Part shown: positions 37,575-46,901 of the stretch, one piece after another
Position numbering within the stretch: position 1 is the stretch's first letter
Layout of the letters: each line of letters begins with the position of its first letter
Assembly: GCF_030506325.1 (NCBI RefSeq)
Contig: NZ_CP120683.1
Coordinates: 2,914,001-2,978,000 of the forward strand
Length of the DNA stretch: 64,000 nt
Source of the DNA: Tunicatimonas pelagia
Lineage (GTDB): Bacteria; Bacteroidota; Bacteroidia; Cytophagales; Cyclobacteriaceae
Direction: 5' to 3'
Translations under genes and position numbers: made by a program
Notes under the pieces: generated by a model
Database searches by the model: none
Told to the model about the DNA's origin: nothing
What the model saw: only the letters and a program-made list of their open reading frames with translations

Positions 37575-38232
37575 TCATCTCATCGCTGGGATTACGGCTT
37601 TACTCTTCACTGCCTTGTGGCTAGCCTGATCTACCCAGATTTCGGTTTGACCCGCATCACTATTAGCAGACTTCACCTCTACCCGATAGGTCTTGAAGGT
37701 TCCTGCTGGCACGGTTACTTCTTCCTCACTGGTTACCTCCAACACCATCGTTTTCATCTGGTTCGACTGAAGATACAAGTTCTGATAAGTAGTCTGATAG
37801 TCTTCCTTCAGCGGTAGCTTGGCAATGATCTTGCTAGCTCCGGCTCCTTCGGCAAACAGGGCTTGCTCTACGGCGTGGTCAATAGCTATTTGCTGTCCGT
37901 TGGCGTTCATCTCTCCGGTCACACTATCGGCCGAGTAGGTAAGACTCATCTTTACTGGCCCCTACCTGCCGGTTTAGCGGTTGTAGAGTTTGCTTTTGTA
38001 CCACTATTGAGTCGGTGGCGGTGCCCATCGGGGTTTGTGCTGACTCCACCATCACCCAGGTGTCACCTTCATCTTTGATCTCCAGCTAAGACTCCATTGG
38101 AATTTTCTGTTCCCCCGTCTCAATGATCACCTGATAGGTATACGAACCGGCTTCCAGGTCTTGCTCGGGCTGAGGCACTACGGCGGCGGTCATGTCTACG
38201 CTCTGAGGCAGAGTAACGCTATCCACATCATC
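37575..38232 (-). pseudogene. Decayed DUF3108-like gene (stop codon plus frameshift)
   Basis: Read on the minus strand, one protein-like sequence can be followed in pieces: DDVDSVTLPQSVDMTAAVVP... ending at a TAG (38086-38088), then LEIKDEGDTWVMVESAQTPM... in the same frame, then a shift at a run of four Gs (37959-37962) into GPVKMSLTYSADSVTGEMN and on to the stop at 37575. Removing one G would restore RQVGPVKMSL. The C-terminal part (VPAGTFKTYRVEVKS, TEIWVDQASHKAVKSK) is like the DUF3108/outer-membrane-lipoprotein fold. The 5' end is missing next to the DJ-1 gene, so this is a truncated, inactive fragment. Confidence 0.65.
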
Positions 38233-38240
38233 AAGTTAAG

Positions 38241-38981
38241 TTAGTTTCCTCTATATTCCATTCCGTTAGGTGCTACTGGCCAAGGTTCCTTCTCTTTAAA
38301 TGTATGTTGCAAAGCCCGGGCAATCATAGCACGTAATTTTTCGCCGTGATTTTTTTCTACAACGTGCAATGCTGCATCAATTCCCGAGGTGATGCCCGAA
38401 GAGGTGATTACATCTCTTTCGTCTACAAACCGAACGTGTTCAATTACCTCAACTTTGGGAAACTTAGCTTTAAAATCATTAGCCACAAAATAGTGCGTTG
38501 TGGCTTTTTTTTCATCCAATTTCCCGGTGTTAGCCAAGAGGTACGAAGCAGTACAAATAGATACTACGGTTGAGTTAATGTTAGTAATGAAAGCGCGCAG
38601 GGACTGATCGTTAAGTAACTCATTGATAACAGGCATACTTGCTCCGGGTACAATTAAATAATCGGGAGCCGGCATATTATGAATATCATAAGATGGAGTG
38701 ATGGTCAGTAGACCCTGCTCGGTAGTTATTGGCTGTTTATCTAAGCTCACTGTATAGGTATTATACTTTCCTTTCGTTAGCTTCTGAGCTTTAGAAAATA
38801 CTTCCATCGGTCCAGCAAAATCTTGTAGTACAACATCTTGATAAACTAGTATCGCAATGTTGATCGTATCGTCAAAGCGGTTAACCACTATCTCATTCAT
38901 TTTCTGGGAATGATCTGCATCAGTGGTTTGTGCGTGCAAATGCAATGAGAAACATAGTAAAAGCCGCGTTAGATTTTTCAT
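38241..38981 (-). CDS. DJ-1/PfpI family protein with export signal
   Basis: A 246-residue member of the DJ-1/PfpI (GATase1-like) superfamily, closest in pattern to the isonitrile hydratase/GlxA ligand domain. The N-terminus MKNLTRLLLCFSLHLHAQ looks like a signal peptide, unusual for this superfamily. The nucleophile elbow is Cys143 in VVSICTASYLLA, Glu60 is in AGPMEVFSKA, and ATTHYF plus SSGITSGIDAALHVVEK follow. There is no DNA-binding domain, so it is an enzyme or sensor and not a GlxA regulator. Activity unknown. Confidence 0.8.
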   Translation of the reverse strand: MKNLTRLLLCFSLHLHAQTTDADHSQKMNEIVVNRFDDTINIAILVYQDVVLQDFAGPMEVFSKAQKLTKGKYNTYTVSLDKQPITTEQGLLTITPSYDIHNMPAPDYLIVPGASMPVINELLNDQSLRAFITNINSTVVSICTASYLLANTGKLDEKKATTHYFVANDFKAKFPKVEVIEHVRFVDERDVITSSGITSGIDAALHVVEKNHGEKLRAMIARALQHTFKEKEPWPVAPNGMEYRGN

Positions 38982-39118
38982 AGAATGAATAGTGGTTGTG
39001 GATGGAATAGACACTTTTGTTGCTTACAGACAACTTCACGTTATGAACTGTATTTACTGCAAAAATAAAGGCAGATTCACTACAAACCTGCCTCCTATCA
39101 AATATTGACTACGATTTT

Positions 39119-40525
39119 CTACAAATGAATCACCTCTTCGTAGGCAGCCGCAGCAGCTTCCATCACCGCTTCCGACATGGTAGGGTGCGGGTGTACGGAT
39201 TTGATGATTTCGTGCCCGGTAGTTTCCAGCTTACGGGCGGCGACTACCTCAGCAATCATCTCGGTAACGTTGGCCCCAATCATATGGGCACCTAGCCATT
39301 CACCGTACTTCTTATCGAAGATCACTTTTACAAAACCTTCGTTAGCTCCAGCAGCACTGGCTTTACCCGAAGCTGAGAACGGAAATTTGCCAACGCGGAT
39401 GTCATAACCGGCTTCCTTGGCCGCTTTTTCGGTGTAGCCTACTGACGCTACTTCAGGCCAGCAGTAGGTACATCCCGGCAGGTTATTATAGTCTAATGGT
39501 TCGGGGTTCATTCCGGCAATGGCTTCTACGCACGTGATACCTTCAGCGGAAGCTACGTGCGCCAAAGCGGGGCCTTTCACAATATCGCCAATGGCGTAAA
39601 CTCCTTCCACATTAGTACGATAAAAATCATCTACCTCCACGTGAGTCTTACGATCATTAAGCTTTAAGCCTACTGTCTCAACGCCTACGTTTTTCAGGTT
39701 AGTGGCAACTCCTACTGCCGAAAGTACTACATCACATTCTATCGTGCTCTCTTTGCCGTCCTTTGACTTTACTTTCACCTTACAGCTTTTGCCCTTGGTA
39801 TCTACCGAAGTCACCTCCGAGTTAGTCATAATTTTGATACCCTTCTTCTTGTAGATTTTCTCCAGTTGCTTAGACACTTCCTCATCTTCCAGCGGAATGA
39901 TATTCGGTAAGTACTCTACAATCGTTACTTCGGTACCAATAGTATTATAGAAGTAAGCAAACTCACAGCCAATCGCGCCCGAACCAACAACTACCATTTT
40001 CTTGGGTTGCTCATCCATAACCATTGCCTTACGATACTCAATAATTTTCTCTCCATCAATCGGGATACTAGGCAATTCGCGCGCGTGCCCTCCAGTAGCC
40101 AGAATGATGTGTTTAGCGGAGTAGGTCTGTGACTTTCCGTCTTCGCCTTTTACCTCTACTTTACCTTTTCCAGCTATTTTGCCGTGACCTACTAAGGTGT
40201 CGATTTTGTTTTTGCGGAACAAAAACTGGATACCCTTACTCATTTTTCCCGCCGTATTCCGGCTACGTTTCACCATTCCCCCAAAGTCCACTTCCGCATC
40301 CTTTACGCTAATGCCGTAGTCCGAAGCGTGTTTGATGTATTCAAAAACCTGGGCACTTTTTAGTAGTGCTTTGGTAGGAATACAGCCCCAGTTGAGGCAT
40401 ACGCCCCCTAGTTCAGCCTTCTCTACTACTGCCACTTTCATGTCTAACTGGGCGGCGCGAATAGCGGCTACGTAGCCGCCAGGGCCACTTCCAATTACAA
40501 TAAGATCATATGATTTTTCTGCCAT
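39119..40525 (-). CDS. lpdA: Dihydrolipoyl dehydrogenase
   Basis: E3 component of 2-oxoacid dehydrogenase complexes and the glycine cleavage system; FAD enzyme that reoxidises lipoyl groups with NAD. The 468-residue protein has FAD motif VIGSGPGGYVAAIRAAQL, the redox disulfide Cys43/Cys48 in GGVCLNWGCIPTKALLKSA, NAD motif VVGSGAIGCEFAYFY, and the C-terminal HPHPTMSEA with the catalytic His. It stands alone, with no E1/E2 genes nearby. Confidence 0.96.
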   Translation of the reverse strand: MAEKSYDLIVIGSGPGGYVAAIRAAQLDMKVAVVEKAELGGVCLNWGCIPTKALLKSAQVFEYIKHASDYGISVKDAEVDFGGMVKRSRNTAGKMSKGIQFLFRKNKIDTLVGHGKIAGKGKVEVKGEDGKSQTYSAKHIILATGGHARELPSIPIDGEKIIEYRKAMVMDEQPKKMVVVGSGAIGCEFAYFYNTIGTEVTIVEYLPNIIPLEDEEVSKQLEKIYKKKGIKIMTNSEVTSVDTKGKSCKVKVKSKDGKESTIECDVVLSAVGVATNLKNVGVETVGLKLNDRKTHVEVDDFYRTNVEGVYAIGDIVKGPALAHVASAEGITCVEAIAGMNPEPLDYNNLPGCTYCWPEVASVGYTEKAAKEAGYDIRVGKFPFSASGKASAAGANEGFVKVIFDKKYGEWLGAHMIGANVTEMIAEVVAARKLETTGHEIIKSVHPHPTMSEAVMEAAAAAYEEVIHL

Positions 40526-40614
40526 AGTTGTGTTAGATTCTAAAAATTAAATCGCTTGCAAAAATAGTGAATTGATGGGCATTATAAAACAGCAGTGCTA
40601 GTGTTATGGTTCGA

Positions 40615-40719
40615 GGTGTTACAGTGTTTACGTGCTATGGCAAGACGGGCTCCTGCGTTTATGTTTCGTGTGGAATTAAATACCTATAAAGTCCTGAATA
40701 CATTAACACTAAAACACCA
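40615..40719. repeat. AACAC-rich imperfect inverted repeat
   Basis: GGTGTTACAGTGTTTA (40615-40630) faces TTAACACTAAAACACC (about 40703-40718), 13 of 16 positions pairing. A similar block with TAACACTTTAACACCAAAACACC ends 5 bp before the nucleotidase gene at 41598. These look like members of one low-complexity intergenic repeat family. Confidence 0.45.
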
Positions 40720-40781
40720 TGATACTCAAAATGATAACAACCTCCGTAAACCAGACGTTCAGGAAATAATATTGCCCAACA

Positions 40782-41492
40782 ATGAATGACATCAATACCC
40801 GAGAGACTTACGATAAGCTAGCTAAAAGCTATTCTGATAAGATAGATTATAAACCTCATAATGCTTTTTATGACCGTCCCAACACACTGAGTCTATTACC
40901 AGAGGTAGCCGGAAAACACGTGCTAGACGCGGGTTGTGGCCCGGGAAAATACGCGGAGATTCTGATGGCAAAAGGAGCAACAGTTATCGGAATAGATTTG
41001 AGCCCGAGAATGATTGAAGAGGCGGTAAAAAGAAATGATTCTAATGGTGAATTTACGGTTCATGATTTAACTCGCCCCCTAGGCTTTGAAGATCAACTAT
41101 TTGATATTGTCATTTGCCCATTAGTACTAGAATATATCTACGACTGGCAACCGGTATTCAAAGAATTCAATAGAGTTTTGAAACCCCGAGGCACTTTCGT
41201 TTTTTCCGTTACCCATCCCTTTTCCGACTACACCTATTATAAATCTAAGGATTACTTTACGACCGAAAAGGTAAGTGCTACCTGGACGGGCTTCGGTGGA
41301 GCCATTGAAGTAGAAAGCTTCAGAAGATCATTAATGGATTGCATAAACCCGCTCATTGAAAACGGATTCATCGTAGATAAAATATTAGAGCCACTGCCCG
41401 TACCAGAATTTGAGAAGTACGATCCTAAACATTTTAAAGAACTCAATGAATTCCCAATCTTCATGTGTGTGAGGGCAGTAAAAACTGTGTGA
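40782..41492 (+). CDS. SAM-dependent class I methyltransferase
   Basis: A 236-residue methyltransferase with motif I HVLDAGCGPGKYAEIL, acidic motif VIGIDLSPRMIEEA and motif IV FDIVICPLVLEYI. The C-terminal half is typical of the Methyltransf_11/25 group that acts on small molecules. The substrate is unknown. It stands alone between repeat-bearing intergenic segments. Confidence 0.87.
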   Translation: MNDINTRETYDKLAKSYSDKIDYKPHNAFYDRPNTLSLLPEVAGKHVLDAGCGPGKYAEILMAKGATVIGIDLSPRMIEEAVKRNDSNGEFTVHDLTRPLGFEDQLFDIVICPLVLEYIYDWQPVFKEFNRVLKPRGTFVFSVTHPFSDYTYYKSKDYFTTEKVSATWTGFGGAIEVESFRRSLMDCINPLIENGFIVDKILEPLPVPEFEKYDPKHFKELNEFPIFMCVRAVKTV

Positions 41493-41597
41493 TAGTGACT
41501 AAGTTCTGAGTTCCTTGCATGAGGAAAGTAACACAGAACTCTAAACTATATAGCATTGTAACACTTCGCACAATAACACTTTAACACCAAAACACCC

Positions 41598-42296
41598 GTG
41601 AAAACTTACACCCATTTACTTTTTGACCTTGACCACACCTTGTGGGATTATCACCGCTGTGCCAACGAAACCCTACACGAGCTATATGATCAATATCGCT
41701 TAAAGCAGCTGGGAGTACACTCAGCCGATACCTTTTGTCGGACATTTCATCAAGTCAATTTCCGGCTGTGGGATTTGTATAACCGAGGTGAGTACGATTC
41801 GGAACGGCTACGGCGGGAGCGGTTCTTTCTGATTTTTGATGAACTACAGTTGACGTACCCCAAAGAATTGCCACCTACTATAGCGCAGGACTATCTGACT
41901 ACCTGCCCCGCCAAGGGACACGTTATTGCTGGTACCTTCGCTACGCTAGATACACTGAAAGAAAAGTACACGCTCCACATCATTACGAATGGCTTTTCCG
42001 ATGTACAGTTGGTCAAACTTAAACATGCTAATCTGTCCAAATACTTTCAGACTGTGACCACCTCCGACGAAGCGGGTTACCGAAAACCGCACGAAGGCAT
42101 GTTTCATTATGCCCTTGATCGTATCCCGGCTACTCCGGAAGAGTGCATTATGATTGGCGATAATCTGAAGTCTGATATTCTCGGGGCGCAAAATGCTAAG
42201 ATTGATAGCGTATACTTCAATCCTAGTCAGGAAAAACATAATACAACCGTTACCCACGAAATTCAGTCGCTGACTGAGCTGCTTACTATTCTTTGA
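41598..42296 (+). CDS. yjjG: YjjG-type noncanonical pyrimidine nucleotidase, HAD superfamily
   Basis: HAD phosphatase of 232 residues with motif I FDLDHTLWDY (nucleophile and acid Asp), motif II HIITNGFSDVQ, motif III Lys in YRKPHEGMF and motif IV MIGDNLKSDILGA. This subfamily dephosphorylates noncanonical nucleoside monophosphates and so cleans the nucleotide pool. The start is a GTG at 41598 within 6 bp of the repeat block; no earlier start is sensible. Confidence 0.88.
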   Translation: MKTYTHLLFDLDHTLWDYHRCANETLHELYDQYRLKQLGVHSADTFCRTFHQVNFRLWDLYNRGEYDSERLRRERFFLIFDELQLTYPKELPPTIAQDYLTTCPAKGHVIAGTFATLDTLKEKYTLHIITNGFSDVQLVKLKHANLSKYFQTVTTSDEAGYRKPHEGMFHYALDRIPATPEECIMIGDNLKSDILGAQNAKIDSVYFNPSQEKHNTTVTHEIQSLTELLTIL

Positions 42297-42529
42297 AAGT
42301 TTACTTCTATTTAGCCGCTAATTTTGCGATTCCTGCTTTTCTAATTGCGGTGAATAGCTTAAATTAAGCGGTCAAGAATTTTAATATCGGTTCAATTTTG
42401 TAACTGTGTATTACAGGTAACTTAAAGCACTGAAATAACAGTAGCTTATTTATTTTCAATTGTCCAGTATCAATCGGCCGCCGACGCGGTTTCAATTAGT
42501 ATAAGTAATTACCTAAATATCACACTTGT

Positions 42530-44239
42530 ATGTACGTAAATTCCAAAGGCATGGAAGAGAATACCTACGATGCTATTGTCATCGGGTCGGGTATTAGTGG
42601 CGGTTGGGCCGCGAAAGAACTTTGTGAAAAAGGGTTGAAAACCCTAGTGTTGGAGCGAGGCCGCATGGTGGAGCATGTCAAAGATTACATCACGGCAAAC
42701 AAAGAACCCTGGGAGTTTCCCACCCGGGAACGAACACCACCCGAAGAAATCAAGGAGCATTATCCCAAACAGAGCCGCACGGGTTACACGGTTCGGGAGT
42801 CGTCTAAACATTGGTTTGTAAAAGATAGCGAACATCCGTACCAGGAAACCAAACGTTTTGACTGGATGCGGGGCTACCACGTAGGGGGACGTTCTATTAT
42901 GTGGGGCCGTCACAGCTACCGCTTCAGTGACTTGGATTTTGAGGCCAATATGCGCGATGGGCACGGGGTAGACTGGCCAATTCGCTACGCCGATATTGAC
43001 CCTTGGTATACTTATGCTGAAGGCTACGCCGGAATCCACGGAATGAATGAGGGGCTGCCTCAACTACCCGATGGCAACTTTCTTCCCCCGATGGAATTTA
43101 ACTGCCTGGAAAAACACTTTCGGGAAAAAGTTGCGGAAAATTTTGGCGGACGAGTGGTGACGATGGGTCGCACGGCTAATCTGACCCAAAACCACAACGG
43201 GCGGGTAAAATGCCAGTATCGTAACCGTTGTATTCGGGGCTGTCCTTACGGGGGCTACTTCAGCAGCAATGCAGCTACCCTGCCCGCAGCGCAGGCAACT
43301 GGAAACTTAACGTTACGTCCTGACTCCATTGTTACTTCAATCATCTACGATAAAGAACAGCGAAAGGCCGTGGGAGTAAATGTGATTGACCGGGAGACGA
43401 ATGAAGCAATGGAGTTTAACGCCAAAGTGATTTTCTGCTGTGCGTCGGCTGTTGCTTCTACCTCGATCCTAATGAACTCTAAGTCTGATGCTTTCCCCGA
43501 TGGTATCGGAGCAAGTAGCGGTGAGCTAGGTCATAACCTAATGGATCATCACTTCCGCACTGGAGCGAGTGGCGACTACGATGGTTTTGCCGATCAATAC
43601 TACTACGGACGTAAGCCTACCGGATTTTACATCCCCCGCTTCCGCAACGTGGATAAAGCCAGTGAGCAAAAAGATTACGTACGAGGCTTTGGCTACCAAG
43701 GCGGGGGCAGTCGGGAGAGTTGGCAGAGTGCCGTAGCGGAAATGGGTTTCGGAGCTAGCTTGAAGGAGAAAATTGTAGAACCCGGTCCGTGGCGCATGGG
43801 TATGACGGCTTTTGCCGAAACCCTGCCTTACCACGAGAATAAAATGACGCTGGACTACGAAAATACCGATAAGTGGGGGCAACCTACCGTTATTTTTGAT
43901 GCTGAATTTAAGGAGAATGAAATGGCGATGCGGCCGGATATGGCCAACTCAGCTGCTGAGATGCTAGAAGCAGCCGGCTTCAAAAATGTTCAGACCTACG
44001 ATGCGGGAAGCTGGCCTGGCTTGGGAATTCACGAAATGGGTACTGCTCGCATGGGTCGTGACCCAAAAACCTCGGTACTCAACAAGTGGAACCAAGTACA
44101 CGATGTGCCTAACGTTTACGTGACCGACGGAGCCTGCATGACTTCGGCTGCTTGCGTAAACCCTTCGCTCACTTATATGGCACTAACTGCCCGGGCGGCC
44201 GACCATGCGGTAAATGAGTTAAAAAAAATGAATCTCTGA
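42530..44239 (+). CDS. GMC family oxidoreductase (gluconate 2-dehydrogenase large-subunit type)
   Basis: FAD-dependent sugar/alcohol oxidoreductase of 569 residues. It has the FAD site DAIVIGSGISGGWAAKEL and a GMC C-terminal domain with GLGIHEMGTARMG and AACVNPSLTYMALTARAA, where the catalytic His/Asn pair lies. It pairs with the next gene, a small subunit with a twin-arginine leader, so the complex is probably carried to the periplasm together. The usual cytochrome c third subunit is absent here. ATG 42551 is an alternative start. Confidence 0.9.
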   Translation: MYVNSKGMEENTYDAIVIGSGISGGWAAKELCEKGLKTLVLERGRMVEHVKDYITANKEPWEFPTRERTPPEEIKEHYPKQSRTGYTVRESSKHWFVKDSEHPYQETKRFDWMRGYHVGGRSIMWGRHSYRFSDLDFEANMRDGHGVDWPIRYADIDPWYTYAEGYAGIHGMNEGLPQLPDGNFLPPMEFNCLEKHFREKVAENFGGRVVTMGRTANLTQNHNGRVKCQYRNRCIRGCPYGGYFSSNAATLPAAQATGNLTLRPDSIVTSIIYDKEQRKAVGVNVIDRETNEAMEFNAKVIFCCASAVASTSILMNSKSDAFPDGIGASSGELGHNLMDHHFRTGASGDYDGFADQYYYGRKPTGFYIPRFRNVDKASEQKDYVRGFGYQGGGSRESWQSAVAEMGFGASLKEKIVEPGPWRMGMTAFAETLPYHENKMTLDYENTDKWGQPTVIFDAEFKENEMAMRPDMANSAAEMLEAAGFKNVQTYDAGSWPGLGIHEMGTARMGRDPKTSVLNKWNQVHDVPNVYVTDGACMTSAACVNPSLTYMALTARAADHAVNELKKMNL

Positions 44240-44256
44240 TAGTTAAAAAATTAAAT

Positions 44257-44826
44257 ATGGATCGACGACAAGCGATAAAACAAGCCAGTTACTTGATGGG
44301 TGGCGCACTCTCTGCTCCGGCTATTTTGGGAGTCATGAAAGGCTGTACGCCTAAAAAAGAACTCAATTGGCAACCCGGATTTCTATCCGAAGATCAGGCC
44401 GCCGTAGTTTCGGAAGTAGCCGAGCGCATTATTCCGGCTACTGATACTCCGGGAGCTAAAGACGTAGGCGTACCGGAGTTTATTGACCTAATGATGAAGG
44501 ATATCTTTGGCGAAGAAGACCAGCAGCAGTTCGTAGCCGGAATTACCCAGTTAGAAGAAATGAGCCAGAGTGAGTACAGCGATGGTTTTGCCGATTTGGA
44601 ACCTGAGCAAATGGATGCTTTGCTCACCAAACTAGAAGCTGAGGCGCAGGAAAATCAAGAAGATGGTGTAAAGCCCTTCTTTAAAACGATGAAGGAACTG
44701 ACCCTACTCGGGTTTTGCACTTCCGAAGCCGGAGCTACTCAAGTACTTCAGCACGTACCCGTTCCCGGACGCTACGAAGGTTGTATTTCGGTAGAAGAAG
44801 CCGGAGGTCGTGCCTGGGCAGTGTAA
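44257..44826 (+). CDS. Gluconate 2-dehydrogenase subunit 3 family protein
   Basis: A 189-residue small subunit that escorts the GMC dehydrogenase. The N-terminus MDRRQAIKQASYLMGGALSA is a Tat-like twin-arginine signal, and a Cys (MKGC) follows as a possible lipid-attachment site. The mature helical domain has SEVAERIIPATDTPGAKDVG, the family signature. It starts 17 bp after the large-subunit gene. Confidence 0.9.
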   Translation: MDRRQAIKQASYLMGGALSAPAILGVMKGCTPKKELNWQPGFLSEDQAAVVSEVAERIIPATDTPGAKDVGVPEFIDLMMKDIFGEEDQQQFVAGITQLEEMSQSEYSDGFADLEPEQMDALLTKLEAEAQENQEDGVKPFFKTMKELTLLGFCTSEAGATQVLQHVPVPGRYEGCISVEEAGGRAWAV

Positions 44827-44925
44827 TTCCAGAATTCTAATTAAATTTTTTCGTAGCCCTATCATTAATCGCGCGGCGAACCGTGACGGGGCTACTATAT
44901 TTTATCCTCCCACTAAATTCCTGAA

Positions 44926-45813
44926 TTAACAGCAGCCACTCTCGGGCTTACAGGCATCGGCTGACTGAATTTCGGAAAGTTTCAGATTAGTTTTTTCTGC
45001 TTTGGTTCCGGGCTTTTCAGCGTATACGGTGATGCTAAAAATTCCGGTCCCGTTGTGGTTAAACGATGCTGCCTCTTCTTGGGAGAGGTATCGGTCAAGA
45101 ATATCAGCAGGTATGTCGATTGGTTTTTCTTTTTGAATTTTTACGTTTTGAAAACCTCGATCCGTAATTGCTTGTAGATATTCTTCTTTCTGAATGGCTC
45201 CGGCAACACAACCCGCGTACATCTCAGCATCTTGCCGTAAAGCATTGGGAAGATCACCTACTAAAACAATATCCGAAATACTGAAGTGTCCACCTGGTTT
45301 CAGTACTCGGTAGATTTCACCGATAACTTTTTTCTTGTTGGGTACCAGGTTCAGCACGCAATTACTGACAATGACATCGGCCACAGCATTATTTACCGGC
45401 ATATCATCAATATCGCCTTCTCTAAATTCTACGTTGTTATAGCCCAGTTTTTCTGCATTGATACGAGCCTTTTTGATCATCGTGGGGGTGAAATCAATCC
45501 CGATAACTTTACCCTCACTGCCGGTTTCGTGCCGGGCCACAAAGCAGTCATTACCGGCACCGGAACCCAAGTCCATGACCGTATCTCCCTGCTGTATTTT
45601 AGCGAACTGAGTCGGAAGGCCACAGCCTAACCCAAGATCGGCATCTTCTACGTAACCGCTGGTGTCGGAATAGTCATCTACCATAATATTGTACACTTTG
45701 TCCGATGGGTTGGTAGCTCCGCAGCAGGAAGAGGCATTTTCGGCTTTGCCTTGTTCAGCGATTTTAGCGTAACGCTCTCTCACCAGGCTTTTTAATTCTT
45801 GCTCTTTTTCCAT
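44926..45813 (-). CDS. arsM: Arsenite methyltransferase
   Basis: SAM-dependent enzyme that methylates As(III) to volatile or less toxic forms. The 295-residue protein has the SAM site VMDLGSGAGND and the three As-binding cysteines in their usual places: Cys64 (LGCGLPTQF), Cys152 (SNCVLNLVP) and Cys202 (YAGCVAGA). Extra Cys pairs occur at Cys30-Cys31 and at the C-terminal GCC. It follows arsR by 46 bp on the same strand, so it forms an arsenic-inducible unit without an efflux pump in this window. Confidence 0.95.
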   Translation of the reverse strand: MEKEQELKSLVRERYAKIAEQGKAENASSCCGATNPSDKVYNIMVDDYSDTSGYVEDADLGLGCGLPTQFAKIQQGDTVMDLGSGAGNDCFVARHETGSEGKVIGIDFTPTMIKKARINAEKLGYNNVEFREGDIDDMPVNNAVADVIVSNCVLNLVPNKKKVIGEIYRVLKPGGHFSISDIVLVGDLPNALRQDAEMYAGCVAGAIQKEEYLQAITDRGFQNVKIQKEKPIDIPADILDRYLSQEEAASFNHNGTGIFSITVYAEKPGTKAEKTNLKLSEIQSADACKPESGCC

Positions 45814-45859
45814 GTCGATAGTTCTATTGTGATAATACTATAAATAGGTTCAAATTATT

Positions 45860-46189
45860 TTAGCAGCACACTGGCTGCGAAGTATCTTGGTCTAAAAACT
45901 GATTCATTATTTCTTTCATCTTAGTCCAATTTCCCGTGTCTATACAATAGCAAACCCGGGTACCTTCCACATTGCCTTTAATTAAACCCAGGTGTTTCAG
46001 CTCTTTTAAATGTTGCGATATTGTGGGTTGCGCCAGCCCTATTTCGTCAACGATGTCGCCGCAAACACAGCCATCAACTTTAAACAAGTGCTGCAAAATC
46101 GCCACCCGAGCAGGGTGGCCGAATGCCTTAGCAAATAGCGCAATCTCATTTTGTGACTCAGTAAATATTTCGGTCTTAACTAATCCCAT
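45860..46189 (-). CDS. arsR: ArsR family metalloregulator
   Basis: Winged-helix repressor of 109 residues. The As(III)-binding pair is Cys41/Cys43 in DGCVCGDI, within the DNA-recognition helix region, and the wing reads VEGTRVCYCID. A C-terminal Cys-Cys adds possible ligands. It controls arsM directly downstream; a 7-bp inverted repeat sits just upstream of its start. Confidence 0.94.
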   Translation of the reverse strand: MGLVKTEIFTESQNEIALFAKAFGHPARVAILQHLFKVDGCVCGDIVDEIGLAQPTISQHLKELKHLGLIKGNVEGTRVCYCIDTGNWTKMKEIMNQFLDQDTSQPVCC

Positions 46190-46199
46190 ATTTCTGCTA

Positions 46200-46227
46200 T
46201 AATCGTTTTATTGCAATGTTACGATTA
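46200..46227. promoter_or_regulatory. arsR: Candidate ArsR operator
   Basis: TAATCGT (46200-46206) and ACGATTA (46221-46227) form a perfect inverted repeat with a 14-bp spacer, 11-38 bp before the arsR ATG, the expected position of an autoregulated operator. Confidence 0.5.
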
Positions 46228-46351
46228 AATATTGAACAATCAAAAATACTTTTTAGCAGTAATAGCTACTTCTATGGTTTTTTAGCAGTCTTAAATGATG
46301 ATTGAAGGTTGGTTATTGGTAAAATGCAGGATTTTTCAGGCTAACGGCTCA

Positions 46352-46386
46352 TGTATGGTGCGTATCCCGGAGGATGCACTATACAC
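46352..46386. repeat. Hairpin next to the DUF1778/GNAT pair
   Basis: TGTATGGTGC (46352-46361) pairs with GCACTATACA (46376-46385) with one G-T wobble; the stem continues as ATCC/GGAT beyond a 2-nt bulge. It is flanked by TAACGG on the left and CCGTGTTGTGG on the right. Such TATACAC/GTTGTG hairpins recur near small accessory genes in Bacteroidota. It could be a terminator for the TA pair or a recombination site. Confidence 0.45.
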
Positions 46387-46407
46387 CGTGTTGTGGTGTC
46401 GTTCTTT

Positions 46408-46899
46408 TTATATTATCTGCTTGATTGTATTCATAGGGAGGAACATTTTTTCACTATCGGGAAGTTGTTCAAAACCATACTTTTGATAAAACTTTATTGC
46501 ATATTCGTTTATCGGATCGACGACAACAGCCATAGCTCCAATACTTTCTTCAGATAAAGTAAAAGCTCTAAATAAAGCATCTAGTAGAAGGTATTCTCCA
46601 AGACCTGTTCCTTTTTCATTTATGTCTCTAGCCAGTCGTCCAAGTAGAATGACAGGAGCATTATAATTCCGAGGAACCTTTTTAATATATTTTTCAGGTA
46701 TTAGTTCTCTACCTAGACTTTCGCTAGTAAGAGTATAGTAGCCAATCACATTGCTGTCTTTGTCTGTTGCAACAAAACATATTGCAAGCCTTTTTTTAAT
46801 GTCTTGACTAACCTGTTTTTGAATATAATCAGTTAATGATTGTTCTTCACAATTAAAACTCCTTCTATTGTGAGATTTATCTAAAATCGAAATATTCAA
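46408..46899 (-). CDS. GNAT acetyltransferase toxin of a DUF1778 toxin-antitoxin pair
   Basis: A 163-residue acetyltransferase of the TacT/AtaT type, which inactivates translation by acetylating aminoacyl-tRNA. It has the N-terminal HNRRSFNCEEQSLTDYIQKQ that fits the FDCG-type start of these toxins, the acetyl-CoA loop RLARDINEKGTGLGEYLL, and a C-terminal YQKYGFEQLPDSEKMFLPM. It begins 2 bp after the DUF1778 antitoxin stop. AT-rich compared with its neighbours, as expected for a mobile TA module. Confidence 0.88.
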   Translation of the reverse strand: MNISILDKSHNRRSFNCEEQSLTDYIQKQVSQDIKKRLAICFVATDKDSNVIGYYTLTSESLGRELIPEKYIKKVPRNYNAPVILLGRLARDINEKGTGLGEYLLLDALFRAFTLSEESIGAMAVVVDPINEYAIKFYQKYGFEQLPDSEKMFLPMNTIKQII

Positions 46900-46901
46900 G
46901 T

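Noticed and set aside
46352-46386. Canonical integron attC site
   Set aside because: Flanking sequences do not match the RYYYAAC/GTTRRRY core strictly, so only hairpin status is claimed.
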